A DNA stretch of 64,000 bases, taken from NCBI GenBank assembly GCA_951799405.1, contig OX637339.1:9424001-9488000 (forward strand), given 5' to 3'. Position numbers and translations under genes: made by a program. How positions within the stretch are numbered: position 1 is the stretch's first letter; the number at the start of each line of letters is the position of its first letter. The notes beneath the pieces are model-generated. The model did no database searches. It had not been told where the DNA came from and was given only the letters and a program-made list of their open reading frames with translations. Positions 12,135 to 24,900 of the stretch are shown here, piece after piece. This stretch comes from Agapetus fuscipes (Eukaryota > Arthropoda > Insecta > Trichoptera > Glossosomatidae).

Positions 12135-15100
12135 AAATCCTGTGCGGGAGACTCCCTAGATTCTGAAGACTCTAGGGGTCTATGACACTTGTTGTAGTGC
12201 CGCAGAGGTGTACGAGCTTGGTCGTCGCTACAAAGCGCCAATACTCAAGCAAGACCCAGTTGCTGTAAGGCTGGATGGACCCTTGGTGACCGGTCATTGG
12301 TAAAGGCTTATGAATTCTTCAACCCAGCGAAGAGCACATTCGAAATATTAATGGTATTTTTGTGTGCTCCGCCGGGATCCGAATCCACAACCTTCCATTT
12401 ACGAGTCCGAAGTGTTGCCACAACGGACTACGGACCGGTCCGAGATGCCAACGACACGCGGTGTACCTGAGCGGTCACCCATCCAAGTACTGACCACGCC
12501 CAATGTTGCTTAACTTCGGTGATCTATGGGAACCGGTGCTTTCAACATGGCTAATGTCGTTGACAATCTGTTGACGATCTGTTAACACAGTGAAAGTCCA
12601 TTTTTTTTAAATATTTAAAAAATTGAAATGGTAAAACATGGTTTTAATTAGTGAATGTGCAGATTCCCTATGTTTCACCAATATTGCAATAACTTGTTTT
12701 TTATTTTGTTATTATTGTTATTTTTATTTAACTCACATTTTATTTCATTTTATTAAAAAAAAAAAAAAATCATTACACCTAACAATAATGCATTTTTGAA
12801 TCTTACATTTGTGTTTAAAAATTTTTTTTTTTTTTATCTATGAATATTGTTTTTGTTTTGAAAAAAAAAAAAATTTATAAAATTATTTTGTACAAATATA
12901 TTTGTAACCATTCTGCTCCTGAAGATGCCTCATTAGGCGAAAATGTTCGAGCAAAAACAAAAAGAATAAAGTGAATTAAAACCATGTTTTACCATTTCAA
13001 TTTTTTAAATATTAAAAAAAAATAAAAAATATATTGGTCGCTAAGGACGGCAGTCCCACACAAGACTGGCATTTGCTTGCCGAAAAAATGTTCCAAGTTC
13101 ATTATCAATCTATTGAATCCATCCATGATTACGACTTCATCTAGACTTCTTCTTCAAACTTATTTAAATTAAAAAAAAAAATATATATATATATATAATG
13201 CATTTCCTGACCTGCAGGCTAGCCATCTCCAGGAACTTGGAGTCTGTGATGAGGATGGTGGGGATGGAGCAGCTGCTGACGCACTCCGCGGCCACCTGCA
13301 TCAGCTCCGCCTCCTCGGGCGAGGGCTGGCGCAGCACAGAGGAGCTCTCGGAGGACAGCGCAATGTAGGAGTACAGGCTGGACAGCAGGCCCGGCTCCGC
13401 GACCTTGGGCTGCAGGGACGGAGAGTACAGCAGGGAGACCTTGCCCGTCGGGGAACAGAAGTCGTCGGCTTCTGTGAGACACTGGAGTAGAGAGAATAAA
13501 TTAAATGGAGATGAAAACAGGTCAGAATCTTTTTTTTAAGTTTTATAAATTTGTGAAGAAAAATACAATTCTTATCTAATCTAATCTAATCTAAGTTGCA
13601 AAGATATGTTATATTGGCGATTCACATTACATGCATTCCCACAACCAGACACGTACAAGTTCGCGCTTGCATGCCTCATGTGAACCTACAACATAAAAAC
13701 CAAATCTCAAATGGACATACACCCTGCATCTATTGCCGTCCTTTCCTGAAACAGGGGTGACATTGGCAAAGTGAACCATTTTTACAGCATGGGTGGTCAG
13801 CCGCATACCAACCTATAAGTCAAGGAACATACACGACAAATTACATTTTATAAAGCAATTTGTTCATTTTATAAATCAATTCACCAAGCTATTCTGCCTG
13901 GCCAGAAACAGGTATTAATATCATCAATCATCAAGATTAGATTAGATTAGATTAGAATTACTAATTCATTATTGTTTATTTTAATGAATTATTAATTAAT
14001 AATTACCCAATGACATATTTTGTTGAAAATTTCAACTACAAATTTTGACCAAAATAAGTCTTGGTGGAGTTGGAGGCAGAAGCGTAATGAGGCCAAGGCT
14101 CACATTGGGTTGTAGCACCACTTTTTTGCCAAAATTAGATAAATGTATCAAAAGACAAAAAATGCCATCTTCTGTGTGCCCATATATTTTTATTTGATTT
14201 TATGTTTGTCATCTTTGGTCCTATATGACTTATTTGTGAATCTTTAATCCCCCAACCACATTCGTAGAGGAGGTCAGAGCTGCTATCCAACCAGCCTCTA
14301 GGGATGCAAACCAGAAGCGCTGTTCTGCTGAATTTCTTACACTTCGGATATCCATACAAGTCCGGAATGCTAGCGCTTGCGAAAGAACTCCATAGATAAA
14401 AAATCACAGTACACCTTATTTTTGGACACGAATCGCCAGCTCATCGCCTTAAGGTTGTAAGAAATTTAGGAGAATAGCGCTTCAGCAATGTCTTGGTCAA
14501 ACATACACTGAAAACATCGCCTTTATATTTAAAATTGTAATCAAAGTAATCACATTGTAATCAATTAAAGCCATACCTCGCTTCCGCTGTATGTGGAATG
14601 ATAAGTCTACTCATCATCCTCAATAAAATGATCTAAATGTGTTAGTAGGCTTGATTGTCTTACCTTTGGCAGTAACCTCCCCTTGAACAAGGCTGACACC
14701 ACCTCTAAGATGTGCTTCCACCCCTCCCGCAGGCAGTTGGGATGTCTGTGCACCACGCTGAACACCTTCTTCAGCGCCAACTGGCACTTGGGCGCCTGAC
14801 CCAGGGACACACCTGAAACAGTAAGAAATCGTCAGCAAAAAAACACATATACTGTACTGTACTGTATCCTGCCGCCGTTCCACTAGGGGTGGCAGGTACC
14901 TCTGCAGATGCGTCTCCACTTTGTTTAATCCTTGCATACCTCTTTCATCTCTTCAGCATTCATCACTTTCTTCATACATACTCTTCTCTTATTCTCACTC
15001 TGCAGGTTCCATTCTTTCGCAATCTCACCTATTTGGTCTATCCATTCCTTCCTCGGTCTTCCCCTTCCACGCTTTCTTCTGGCAGTTCCTCTGTACACTT

Positions 15101-15969
15101 TCTTCATTATTCATTCATAATCTGTATATTTTTGATTTTCAACTTCTATTCTATACTTCAGCAATAATTACTTACTTTATGTGCCCAGAACCACTTAACA
15201 AGGTATCTCCAGTGACTAGCGGCAGCCACTGCATTGTCGTTTGCTTGAAGCAGGTCCGTAGGGCATTTTTCACCAATTATAGCACACTGATATATGTGCC
15301 AAGCCCTAGGTATCCTCGCAGTCACACGGGGTGTCCTGTCCAGTCAAGTAGTCCCCACCTTTAAAGGTTTGTTTTGCACTTTGTCACCCCAGTTCTAAGT
15401 CTTGAGGGTACTATATGGCAGGGGTGTGCATTCCATACAGACACATGCGCCTAATAGGTAGGAAATATATGGTAAAAAACATATTTTAGCTTGATATTAA
15501 CATTTAAGATTAAAGTTTGATTGGAGCCATTGTTAGCACTTCAGTCAAGTTCAAATGAGTTATTTGAAAGGAATGGGAGAAAATATTTGTTCTGAAATGT
15601 ATCTGCCTATACCCTATGCACGCGTCTGCTATATGGTAGATGGTGGCCTGGTGGGAGGGTCTCAGCTGGTTACATTTTTTATTTACTATGGGTGATGTCA
15701 CATAGCCGAGGGATATTTTGAGTCCATTTAAAGAGGCCCCCATCCACGGGAGGAAGAGGATAAGTCTGCTCACCTATGGAGATGTGGTTGGCCTGCTCGC
15801 TGAGGCTCAGCAGCCCCGTGAACTTGCACAGCCCCAGCAGCAGGGTGTCCAGCTCTGCGTGCAGGCAGTGCTGCCCCACGATGGAGGCGCACTTGTCCAG
15901 GCTGTCCAGGGCGCGCGAGTACAGTGCGGCTTCCGATGACTTCTCAAATATCGAAGACAGCGCAGCAAT
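730..15969 (-). CDS. garz: GBF1 exons 13-22: HDS1-HDS2 and start of HDS3 region
   Basis: Residues about 977-1547. Exon 13 begins [13 protein letters not shown] and contains [11 protein letters not shown]. Exon 14 has [13 protein letters not shown]. Exon 15 (270 bp, phase 0 at both ends) ends [13 protein letters not shown]. Exons 16-18 cover the HDS2 helices ([26 protein letters not shown]). Exon 19 has the conserved acidic stretch [10 protein letters not shown], exon 20 has [20 protein letters not shown], exon 21 is a Lys/Arg-rich then acidic linker, and exon 22 contains LLDLMHTLH. The exon 21/22 junction is about four residues shorter than in the human protein as I recall it. The exon 18-19 intron (4346-9843) contains the full LINE. 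The remaining coding sequence lies left of position 1. Confidence 0.92.
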
Positions 15970-18900
15970 CTGTGGATACATGGAATTTTAAACTAAAGTA
16001 TGCTTGCGTATGTATGGTAGAAATGGCTTATTTGAGAGGAATGTCTGAAAAGGCTCAGATTCAAAATGACTGGTTTATGAATTAGTGCAGTATAGACGAG
16101 ATATGAGAGTGAAAGTACAAAAGAATATAATGAGATGGTTCCAGCAAATAAAAGGAATGGACAAAACTGGGGTGGCATCAGCAAAAGTGTACCAAGTTTT
16201 TAAAGCATGGGGGCAGCCTCATACTAACCTGTTAGTCAAGGAACAAAAAAAAAGTGAATTTTTGACTTTCCTGAACAGCTGCTTGTGGTAGACCCCGCTG
16301 GGCGGCGAGGTGGCACCCCTCCTCAGCAGCACCTTCCACAGTAGAGGTATATTACTTACCGTGGGTCCCCAGGCCAGGAGGAACAGCTGCTCGTGGTAGG
16401 CCCCCCTGGGCGCATGCATGTACTGTCCCTCCGAGGTGGCGCCCCTCCTCAGCAGCACCTTCCACAGTAGAGGTATATTACTTACCGTGGGTCCCCAGGC
16501 CAGGAGGAACAGCTGCTTGTGGTAGGCCCCGCTGGGCGCATGCATGTACTGTCCCTCCGAGGTGGCGCCCCTCCTCAGCAGCACCTTCCACAGTAGACGT
16601 ATATTACTTACCGTGGGTCCCCAGGCCAGGAGGAACAGCTGCTTGTGGTAGGCCCCCCTGGGCGCATGCATGTACTGTCCCTCCGAGGTGGCGCCCCTCC
16701 TCAGCAGCACCTTCCACAGTAGACGTATATTACTTACCGTGGGTCCCCAGGCAAGGAGGAACAGCTGCTTGTGGTAGGCCCCCCTGGGCGCATGCATGTA
16801 CTGTCCCTCCGAGGTGGCGTCCCTCCTCAGCAGCACCTTCCACAGTAGACGTATATTACTTACCGTGGGTCCCCAGGCCAGGAGGAACAGCTGCTTGTGG
16901 TAGGCCCCGCTGGGCGCATGCACGTACTGTCCCTCCGAGGTGGCGCCCCTCCTCAGCAGCACCTTCCACAGGTAGTCCTCCTTCACCGTGCCCGTGCGCT
17001 CTGCTGGCATCACTATCTCCTCATTCCTGGAACAGACATACCCTCATATTTTCTTCTTCTTCAATGACACTTCAGCCCATATCGAGCCTTGGCCTCCGTT
17101 TTTTACATCAGGATGGAGATTCTATAAATCTCATTCTGCTACAATTTGGTAGCTTACGCAATACAAAACCTCAAACCAAATCACTTTATATTTCTACAGG
17201 TAAAGGTAAAATCTAAACTAGAGTTATGGTTGTATGACATATTTACAATCGTCGTGCAGAAAGGGTGCCTCCTGAAGAGGTTGACTACAATGCCAGCAAA
17301 ACATTGAGAATAAGGTAAGTTCTGCCACAAGGGTTTATCTAATATCCGAAAAGGGATATTAATTTTTAATTTAATTCTTCTTCTTCTTGTTCTAAACTGT
17401 TGATCTGCTATTGGAAGGAATTTGTTCTCTTGGGAAGTAGAGCACCAGCTATTTCTCCATCTCTTTAGCGGTCTTCCTTGCAGGTGATGTCCTACAGGTA
17501 TACTGCGGCAGCCACATGGGGGATTTTCCAACTGTCCATCATAACTGCCACAAATAAAGTTAATTACAATATGTAACTATCTCCTGACTCTTCTGATGCT
17601 CCTGATCTGAAAGATTCCAGTACTGTGATCTTACTTGATGGAGTTAAAGACGGCCTCCAGCATCTTCTGGTCAAAGTCCTCGCTGCCATTGCAGCCCCTG
17701 AGGTTCCTCACAAAGTCCTCCGCGTTCATGGGCACGTTGAGCTTCTTGGCGTTGTGGTTGTGCTGGTCCATGTTCAGCATGATGATGGCGTAGGCCAGGC
17801 GGAAGGCAGCGTCTGTGTTGGCGAACGGGTTACCATTGCATGCCTGCACAATCAATAAAGATTATCATCCATTTTATATTGTCCATGACATGTTTTAACA
17901 AGATATCAACCACGGTCTACCAGTTGTAGTGTTTTGGTAGAGAGGAAATGATATTAATATTGATAACAGTGGATTTCTTTCTATTACTTTTATGTATACT
18001 CTGGATTTAGCTGACCGGTTCGTAGTCTAGTGGTTAACATGTCTGACTCCTAAATGAAAGGTGGTGGGTTCGAATCCCGGCGGAGTACAAAAAAAAAATT
18101 CCATTTATATTTTTAGATATGCTCTTAGCTGGATAAAAAGTTCATATACCTTTACCAAAGACCGGTCATTAAAAGTTCATCCAGCCTTACAGCAACTGGG
18201 TCTTGCTTGAGAATTGGCGCTTTCTACAGTGACGACCAAGCTCGCAGAGTTTTGATACACACAAAAATAGTACTCACCAAATAAATAACTGTAACTGTAA
18301 CTCTGTCGCCATTCCGCTAGGGGTGGCCAGAGCCTCTGCAGAGTTGCCTCCATTTTTTCCTATCCTTACATACCTCTTTCAATTCATTCATATCCATCAC
18401 CTTTTTCATGCATTTTCTTATTTTACGCTCACTTTGTATATCCCATTCTTTCACAATCTCCTCAATCTGATCACTCCATACTTTTCTCGGTCGTCCCTAA
18501 ATCATCTAATATTATTATTATTATTATAAACCATATTGCAATAATACATCACACTGGTTGGCAACTGATTAATAAGTAAAAGAGCGGGATTTAGCTGTTG
18601 CAGAGTTAACTGTTTTTTGGTGTTTTTCAAACCATCCTCCTCCATTGAAAATACCCTTAGTTTGCTGCTCAGAAGCAGTGAAACACAGTTCGCCTCCGTT
18701 GTCGAACCCGAGCTTCGCCAAATTCATCTCTTGTCTCTGATGACAACCCATAATATAGCAAGTTACAAAAAAATATGTAAAACGACGCAGCATTGACGCA
18801 ACACAATGCAACACAGTAATGAGGCCTCAGACTAGCCCGAAAATTCCCAACTGTCACTATTTCATTCACGGCTAGACATGAATGTCAAAGCTTAAGAGTT

Positions 18901-21900
18901 TATTGTACTACAAATTGCTTGGACTCACATGCCAGTGCTCGGCAAAGTGTTCCATGACGAGGAAGATGAGCGGCGCCTCCCCGGGCAGCCTGAAGGTCTC
19001 CAGGTAGAGGCGCAGCGCCTGGTCCACCCGCAGGCCCGCCATGTCGAAGCTGGCGGCGTACGTAGCCAGGATGCGAGACTCCACATTCTTCTTCTTCGAA
19101 ATGTATTCACCTGAAAGTTGACGTTTTTTTTTTCTTCAATAATTATAACTACAGTTAAAATTTATAACTTGGATATTAGACGAGCTGTTATAAGAGAACT
19201 TACATTATTCTCGACGTTTTGTTAGCGACGTAGCTAACGTCTTCAGGAGACATTCTGAATATCAGAATATAGTGATATTATTATTATTGTAAATATGTCA
19301 AACGACCGTAACTCCAAACAAAACCTGTGGTTAATTTATTAATTGCCAAAGAAAATTGTTATGTATGTATGAGGATATATTTTACTTTTATAAGAGTGAC
19401 GTTTCTGTGTGTGTCACTCTTCAAGGGCCCTCTCTGTCACAATTGAGACACTTTAAAAAGGTACGCCTTCAGCTCCCCCTCCCAAATTTTCAAACAGTCG
19501 GGGTGGCAGTCAGTTCCACTTGATCGGTCCCACAATCCGAAAATCACTATCCCCAAAATTATTGTACATGTGATAGTGATGTTATTTCAACCTGACAGCA
19601 CCACTCTCTGCTGACCTCAGTGTTCACCCCCTGACCCTCCCCTCAACAGAGGAAAACATGTCTGCCAGATATGACGGAGCTATACCATCAAACACACATG
19701 GTAAACTACCCTTTTAGGAATACAAAGTTGATGCAGTTATTCCATGAAGGGTGCACATGCTAACAACAAAAGAAAATTAGAAGACAGTGATGGCATTTTC
19801 ATTAGTTATTACAATGTCTCACCTATCATTTTCTTGTCCAGGCCAGGATTGTTTCTCAGGAAATGTGCAATCTCCAGTGGATCCAGTGGAGAGCTCAGTA
19901 TGCCATGTTCCTGCAGGAACTCTATGCCTTTCTCTGGCTTCTGGTTGAAGTGTTCGCTTCCTGTCGCTATCCACTAAAATCATAACAACACGTTCAGTAA
20001 CTTGAACATTGTTTCATATTCCTATCCTCATCTCCAGTCTGGTAAAACGTCTGATGCATAAAATGTCCATATCAAAATAAGAAAATGCATATTGCATTGC
20101 CCAGTCTCCATCGGGTATTTTTAGATGAAATAAGCCTCTTTGCTATTCAAAATTACTGCGTTTAGACATTGTGCTTGTGATGATACCACAATCCCTTATT
20201 ATAAAACACTAGCTGACTTGGCAGACGTTGTCCTGTCTACATTGCAATCAATTTCAAAGTGAACAATATGTGAAATTGTTGAAAGAAAAAACTGTAAGAA
20301 AATGGAACAAATGAGAAGAACACATTCAGCTTTGCCCTAATATGAAAATGTTTCAAGATATTTTTCCATTCCTTTATACCATAACCTTTCCTAGATTACA
20401 AACATAGATGAAAAATAGCCAAACCACTTCAGTCCCTTTTGAGTGATGCGGTGACCAACGACTGTCATTTAATTTTTATTACAAAGATAAAAATACCCAG
20501 TGATTGTATTGTTAGCTCATAAATATTAAATAAATAATTTAAAATGGAATTCCACAATGTTTCACCAAAACAATTTGAAAAGTCATAAATATTACTTTTC
20601 TCACCCGTTTTCTGTTCTTCGTATCCTGCAGTTGCTCCGGAGTGGGTAAGTTGGGAGTAGGCTTGTGCCTTCCCATCTTGCTGCACGAGATGTATTGACT
20701 AATATCATGGATAACAGCCTCATCCGAGGGCTCCCAACTCTCATGCATATCAATCGCAACGTGGCCAGATCTCTCCGCATTCACCCCAGCATCTTCCGTC
20801 AAAGTCACATCAGATTCCGAAGCTGATTTCGCCTTGATCTGATGGCAGTTACCTTCGATGGATTCAATCAATGTTGTAAGAGCATCCAATGATAAAACGT
20901 GGTAGTTGTAAACTCCCGCTGTCACTATAGTTTTTGATAACAGCTTGGTGATATCTTCAAACAAGTTTGTGCAGTATACATCACAGTCGTAGTTCAGATA
21001 CAGCTCAGTGCAAAAGCCTGGGATTCTCCAGAACTGTCCGATGCTCTCCAAAGCAAGATGAGTAATTTCTTTGAGCTCATAAGTGTTTTTGGCCGAGTCT
21101 GATATGATGATTTCCACGAGTTTGGTGAAATACGACTCCATTTGTAATTTAAGATGCGTGCGGAGAGATTCAAACAGTAGAAATGACACTTGGAGGTCCA
21201 GAGCGAATATTGAAACGCGTTCAGAGTTCAACAGCTGAAAAAAAATAGATGGTTTAGTAAGAAAATGATAATCAAATATTTCCATGCTTATCTTTGACAT
21301 TCCCTTTCAACATTTATTTTGTCAATGTTCAACATTTATTTTGTCAATGTTCAACATTTATTCTTTGAAGATGATCAGACCATCAGATTGATTTTTTAAA
21401 ATTTCATATTCTTTTTTTTATACCACACTAATTCACAACTAAATCACGACTTCATCTTTTTTTAAGTTTTACTCTGGCAACATGTAGTAGCCAATGCTCT
21501 ATACTGAATACATCATTTTACTGTTATACATTAATCTCGGAGTACATTTTATTTCTCACAGATGATAGTCGCCGATCTTTGATGGATATATCAATGAGAG
21601 AAGAAGGACAATAAAGGTTGTGTTGCCTTACCCCGAGCAGGTTCCTGCAGAGCGGATCCTTGACTAGCTGCAGGAAAGAGGGGTACTTGGCCAGATGGTC
21701 GGCTCCCACCTCAAGAGCCGTCTCCACCAGGCACAGCCCCAGGTGCACCATGGTGGACGTGTTCTGTGTGGGGTTGCACAGCGATATTAGGAACCTGAAA
21801 CAGAAGAAATTGTGAAAATCGTTTCCAACATTGTGTCATACTGGCTAGATTGCGGGAGGCTATGAATGTAAAATAACAGATATGAATGGACTGAGAGAAG

Positions 21901-24900
21901 TATATCAGGATAGGAATAAATGGAGGGGACTCTGCAGAAGTTCTGGCCACAAAGTATTTTAATTAACTTAGTGGAATGTCAACAACATAAGTGTGTGTGT
22001 TTTTTCTTGACTTATAGGATGGTATGATGCTGATCATGCTTACAGTAAAAATTAAAAAATTGGTTCACTTAGCCAATGTCACTTCTGTTTCAGGAAAGGG
22101 CGGCAAGAGTTGCAAGGTTTATGTTCATTTGAGGCTTGGCTTTTTATTTTATAAGTGCTCGTGCAGCATGCGTAAGGGCAAATTTACACATAGTTGTTTG
22201 TCAGCATGCATTAATTGTGATTTTAAATGTTAATACATCTTTGCAACTAAGATTATATGGATATGTGATCCAGTGCATGCTTCATCTAGCATCAATGTTT
22301 TGAGCCCTTTGCAGGAAGGTAGTCTAGTGTTTAACGCTTCGGACTCATAATTGGAAGTTAGTGGGTTTGATTCCCAGAAGAGTTTTTTTTCAAACATGAA
22401 CATTGCCGTACTTCTAAAATATTTCTGAAGACACTTACTTGAAGAGTTCTCTGACACAGACGATGCCATACGGCTGCAGATTGGCACTATCCTCTTGAGA
22501 AACAAACCTCACTCCCTGAGGGTTCACATAGTCCTTATCACCGTCCTTCTCCTCCTGGTTCTCCGATATTTCCACCAATTCACTTTTCTCCTCACCGACA
22601 CCGTCCTTCTCTTCTGTTTCTTCACCTCTCCCGTCGGGCGCAATGATCTCTTCACCTAGCGCACCGGTTTCATTATCACTCTCAATAACGCAGCCTTCAT
22701 CTGTGGTTTTTTCATTGGTTTGCTGGGTTTTTGGTGGTGTGCTGGTCTCAGCGGAATTTACGCACTTCTCGACAAGTTGACTGATGAATATGTCGTTTGC
22801 AGCCAGGTCCATCGAGGAATGCCTGCCATGCTTTTTGGACGGACTCTTCACTTGAGTTTGTGGGGAGGGACTCTGGATGGATATCTCAATGTCAGCTTCA
22901 TTTGGATTGGAGATTTTCTGCTGTTCTGGAGTTTTCTCTACGTCGGAAATTGACCTGGAAAAATTAAATTCGTTCATTAAAATGGAGTCTGCGCATTCAA
23001 AATATCCCTTGGCTGGATGACATCACAGGTGTGTATCTAAGTTGTAAAGAATAGGGTAATTTCACTTTTTTCATTTTTTATTTCATAAAATGATAAGACT
23101 ACATTTTTAAAAATGAATCTGCGTTTTAAAAACAATAATATCTGGCTTAGTTTTTAAATAATAGCTCTTTAAAATTCGCGCATTTTAGATTTCTGTAAAA
23201 CAGGACATTTTTTTATTTAAGCAGATGTGACGTCAATGGATCTTCGGCTCTTCGGAGTGTACTGTTGAGCCCAGGTAGTCGTCGGATCCAACTACCTCAT
23301 TTTGACGTCACAGCGTGGCTAGCCGGCCAATTACTACACAACCATGGTATTTTAAACCGTTTTCCCCACCACTGCAATTACCCTATTGTTGACTATTTGC
23401 TCACCTATTGCTGGGAAGATGTCCACCGTCCACCGAGGGGTTGGGAGTCCTGGAGATGCTGCCCTGCATGTCCAGCACCTTGCTGTCTCCCACCACCATC
23501 ACGGGAGTGGTGCTGAGGTGGCTGCCGGAGATGGAGGTCTTCACCATGGGACTCAGCACTCCTGATGTCTTGGATGAATTATCTGTGACTGGAAATAACA
23601 AGTGAGGTTTATGGTGTAGATTTGGTAATTATATATTGTGAGAAACAAGCAAAATATCTAATGCCGGAAACTTAAACAACCTGTCAAAGGCATGTACAAG
23701 TAGTTCTCATGATCCACCTATATTAGTACAGTAGGGCGTTGATTATCCAAACTAATTGGGCGACAAGGGTGTTCATAAAATCTTTTTGTATGGATAATCA
23801 AACTGTATACTTGTATGTAGCAATCTACCAATAAAACATACATTATAAAAAAAATTACAAACACAGTTTTATTTTCACAAATTGAGTGTTTATTTCACCT
23901 CAAGGACTTTCGACTTGTTCACGTCATTATGAAGAGGACACTATTACAAAATTGACAAGACAAAAACCATAGAGAAATGAAAATAATGAGTTACGAAAAA
24001 GAGGTACAATTAGGTAATAACAAAGGTGAAGCAGCAGGAATTTGAACATTGATCAAACTTTAAGAATTAGAATTTTTGTGTTTATGGATTTCAAAAGTTT
24101 TGAGGGCAATTAGTTGTCTGCCCTTGCATCCGGATTGGAGAACCCTGACACCGTCATTTCATAAGCTAATTTCATAAGCACAAAAGCTTGCAGACTTAGG
24201 TATAGGTAGGTAGAGCAGGTGGTAGCGGAGCAGGTAGAGGGGGATTTCCATTAGGGTCAAACAGTAATAGCCCTTTCACAGGTGACTTGCATATAAGTCA
24301 TAAGCGGACTTGCATACAGTGCAGTTGGCATCTATGCATGCCATCAAAATTTTAAGGTACCTCAGCTATTTACTATGATAAAAATTAGGTGTAATAATGT
24401 ACCTACTTGTAATAAAGTTTGGAAATCCAGGATTGTTGAAAAAAAATTAAAGATATCCCGTAGTATTATTGCATGCATATTTTATACACTGAGAAAAATT
24501 CTCTTGTGAAACAGTTAAAATGAAACAAAAAAAAAAGATTTCCAGTTACCCTGCAGTCTGCTGGTGTCTTCTTTTTGCTTGGCAGCATTCCGGTCCCGTT
24601 TACTGGACGCCCGTCGCCTGAGAGAGAGGGTGGAGCCCCCCGCGAGGGCAGTGTCTCCCTCTGCAGAGGACCCGGAAAATTGTGGCAGCCGCATGAACAC
24701 CAGCTGGGTCATGTCACGTAGACACTGCTCGGCATTGCGACGCAGCAATTCTACAATCATTACATTACCTAGATTATCTAGAGGTACTTTTTCGTACTGA
24801 TCCTTGACTTATAGGTTGGTATGAGGTTGACCACCCATACTGTAAAAAATGGTTCACTTTGCCAATGTCACCCCTGTTTCAGGGAATGTCGGCAAGAGTT

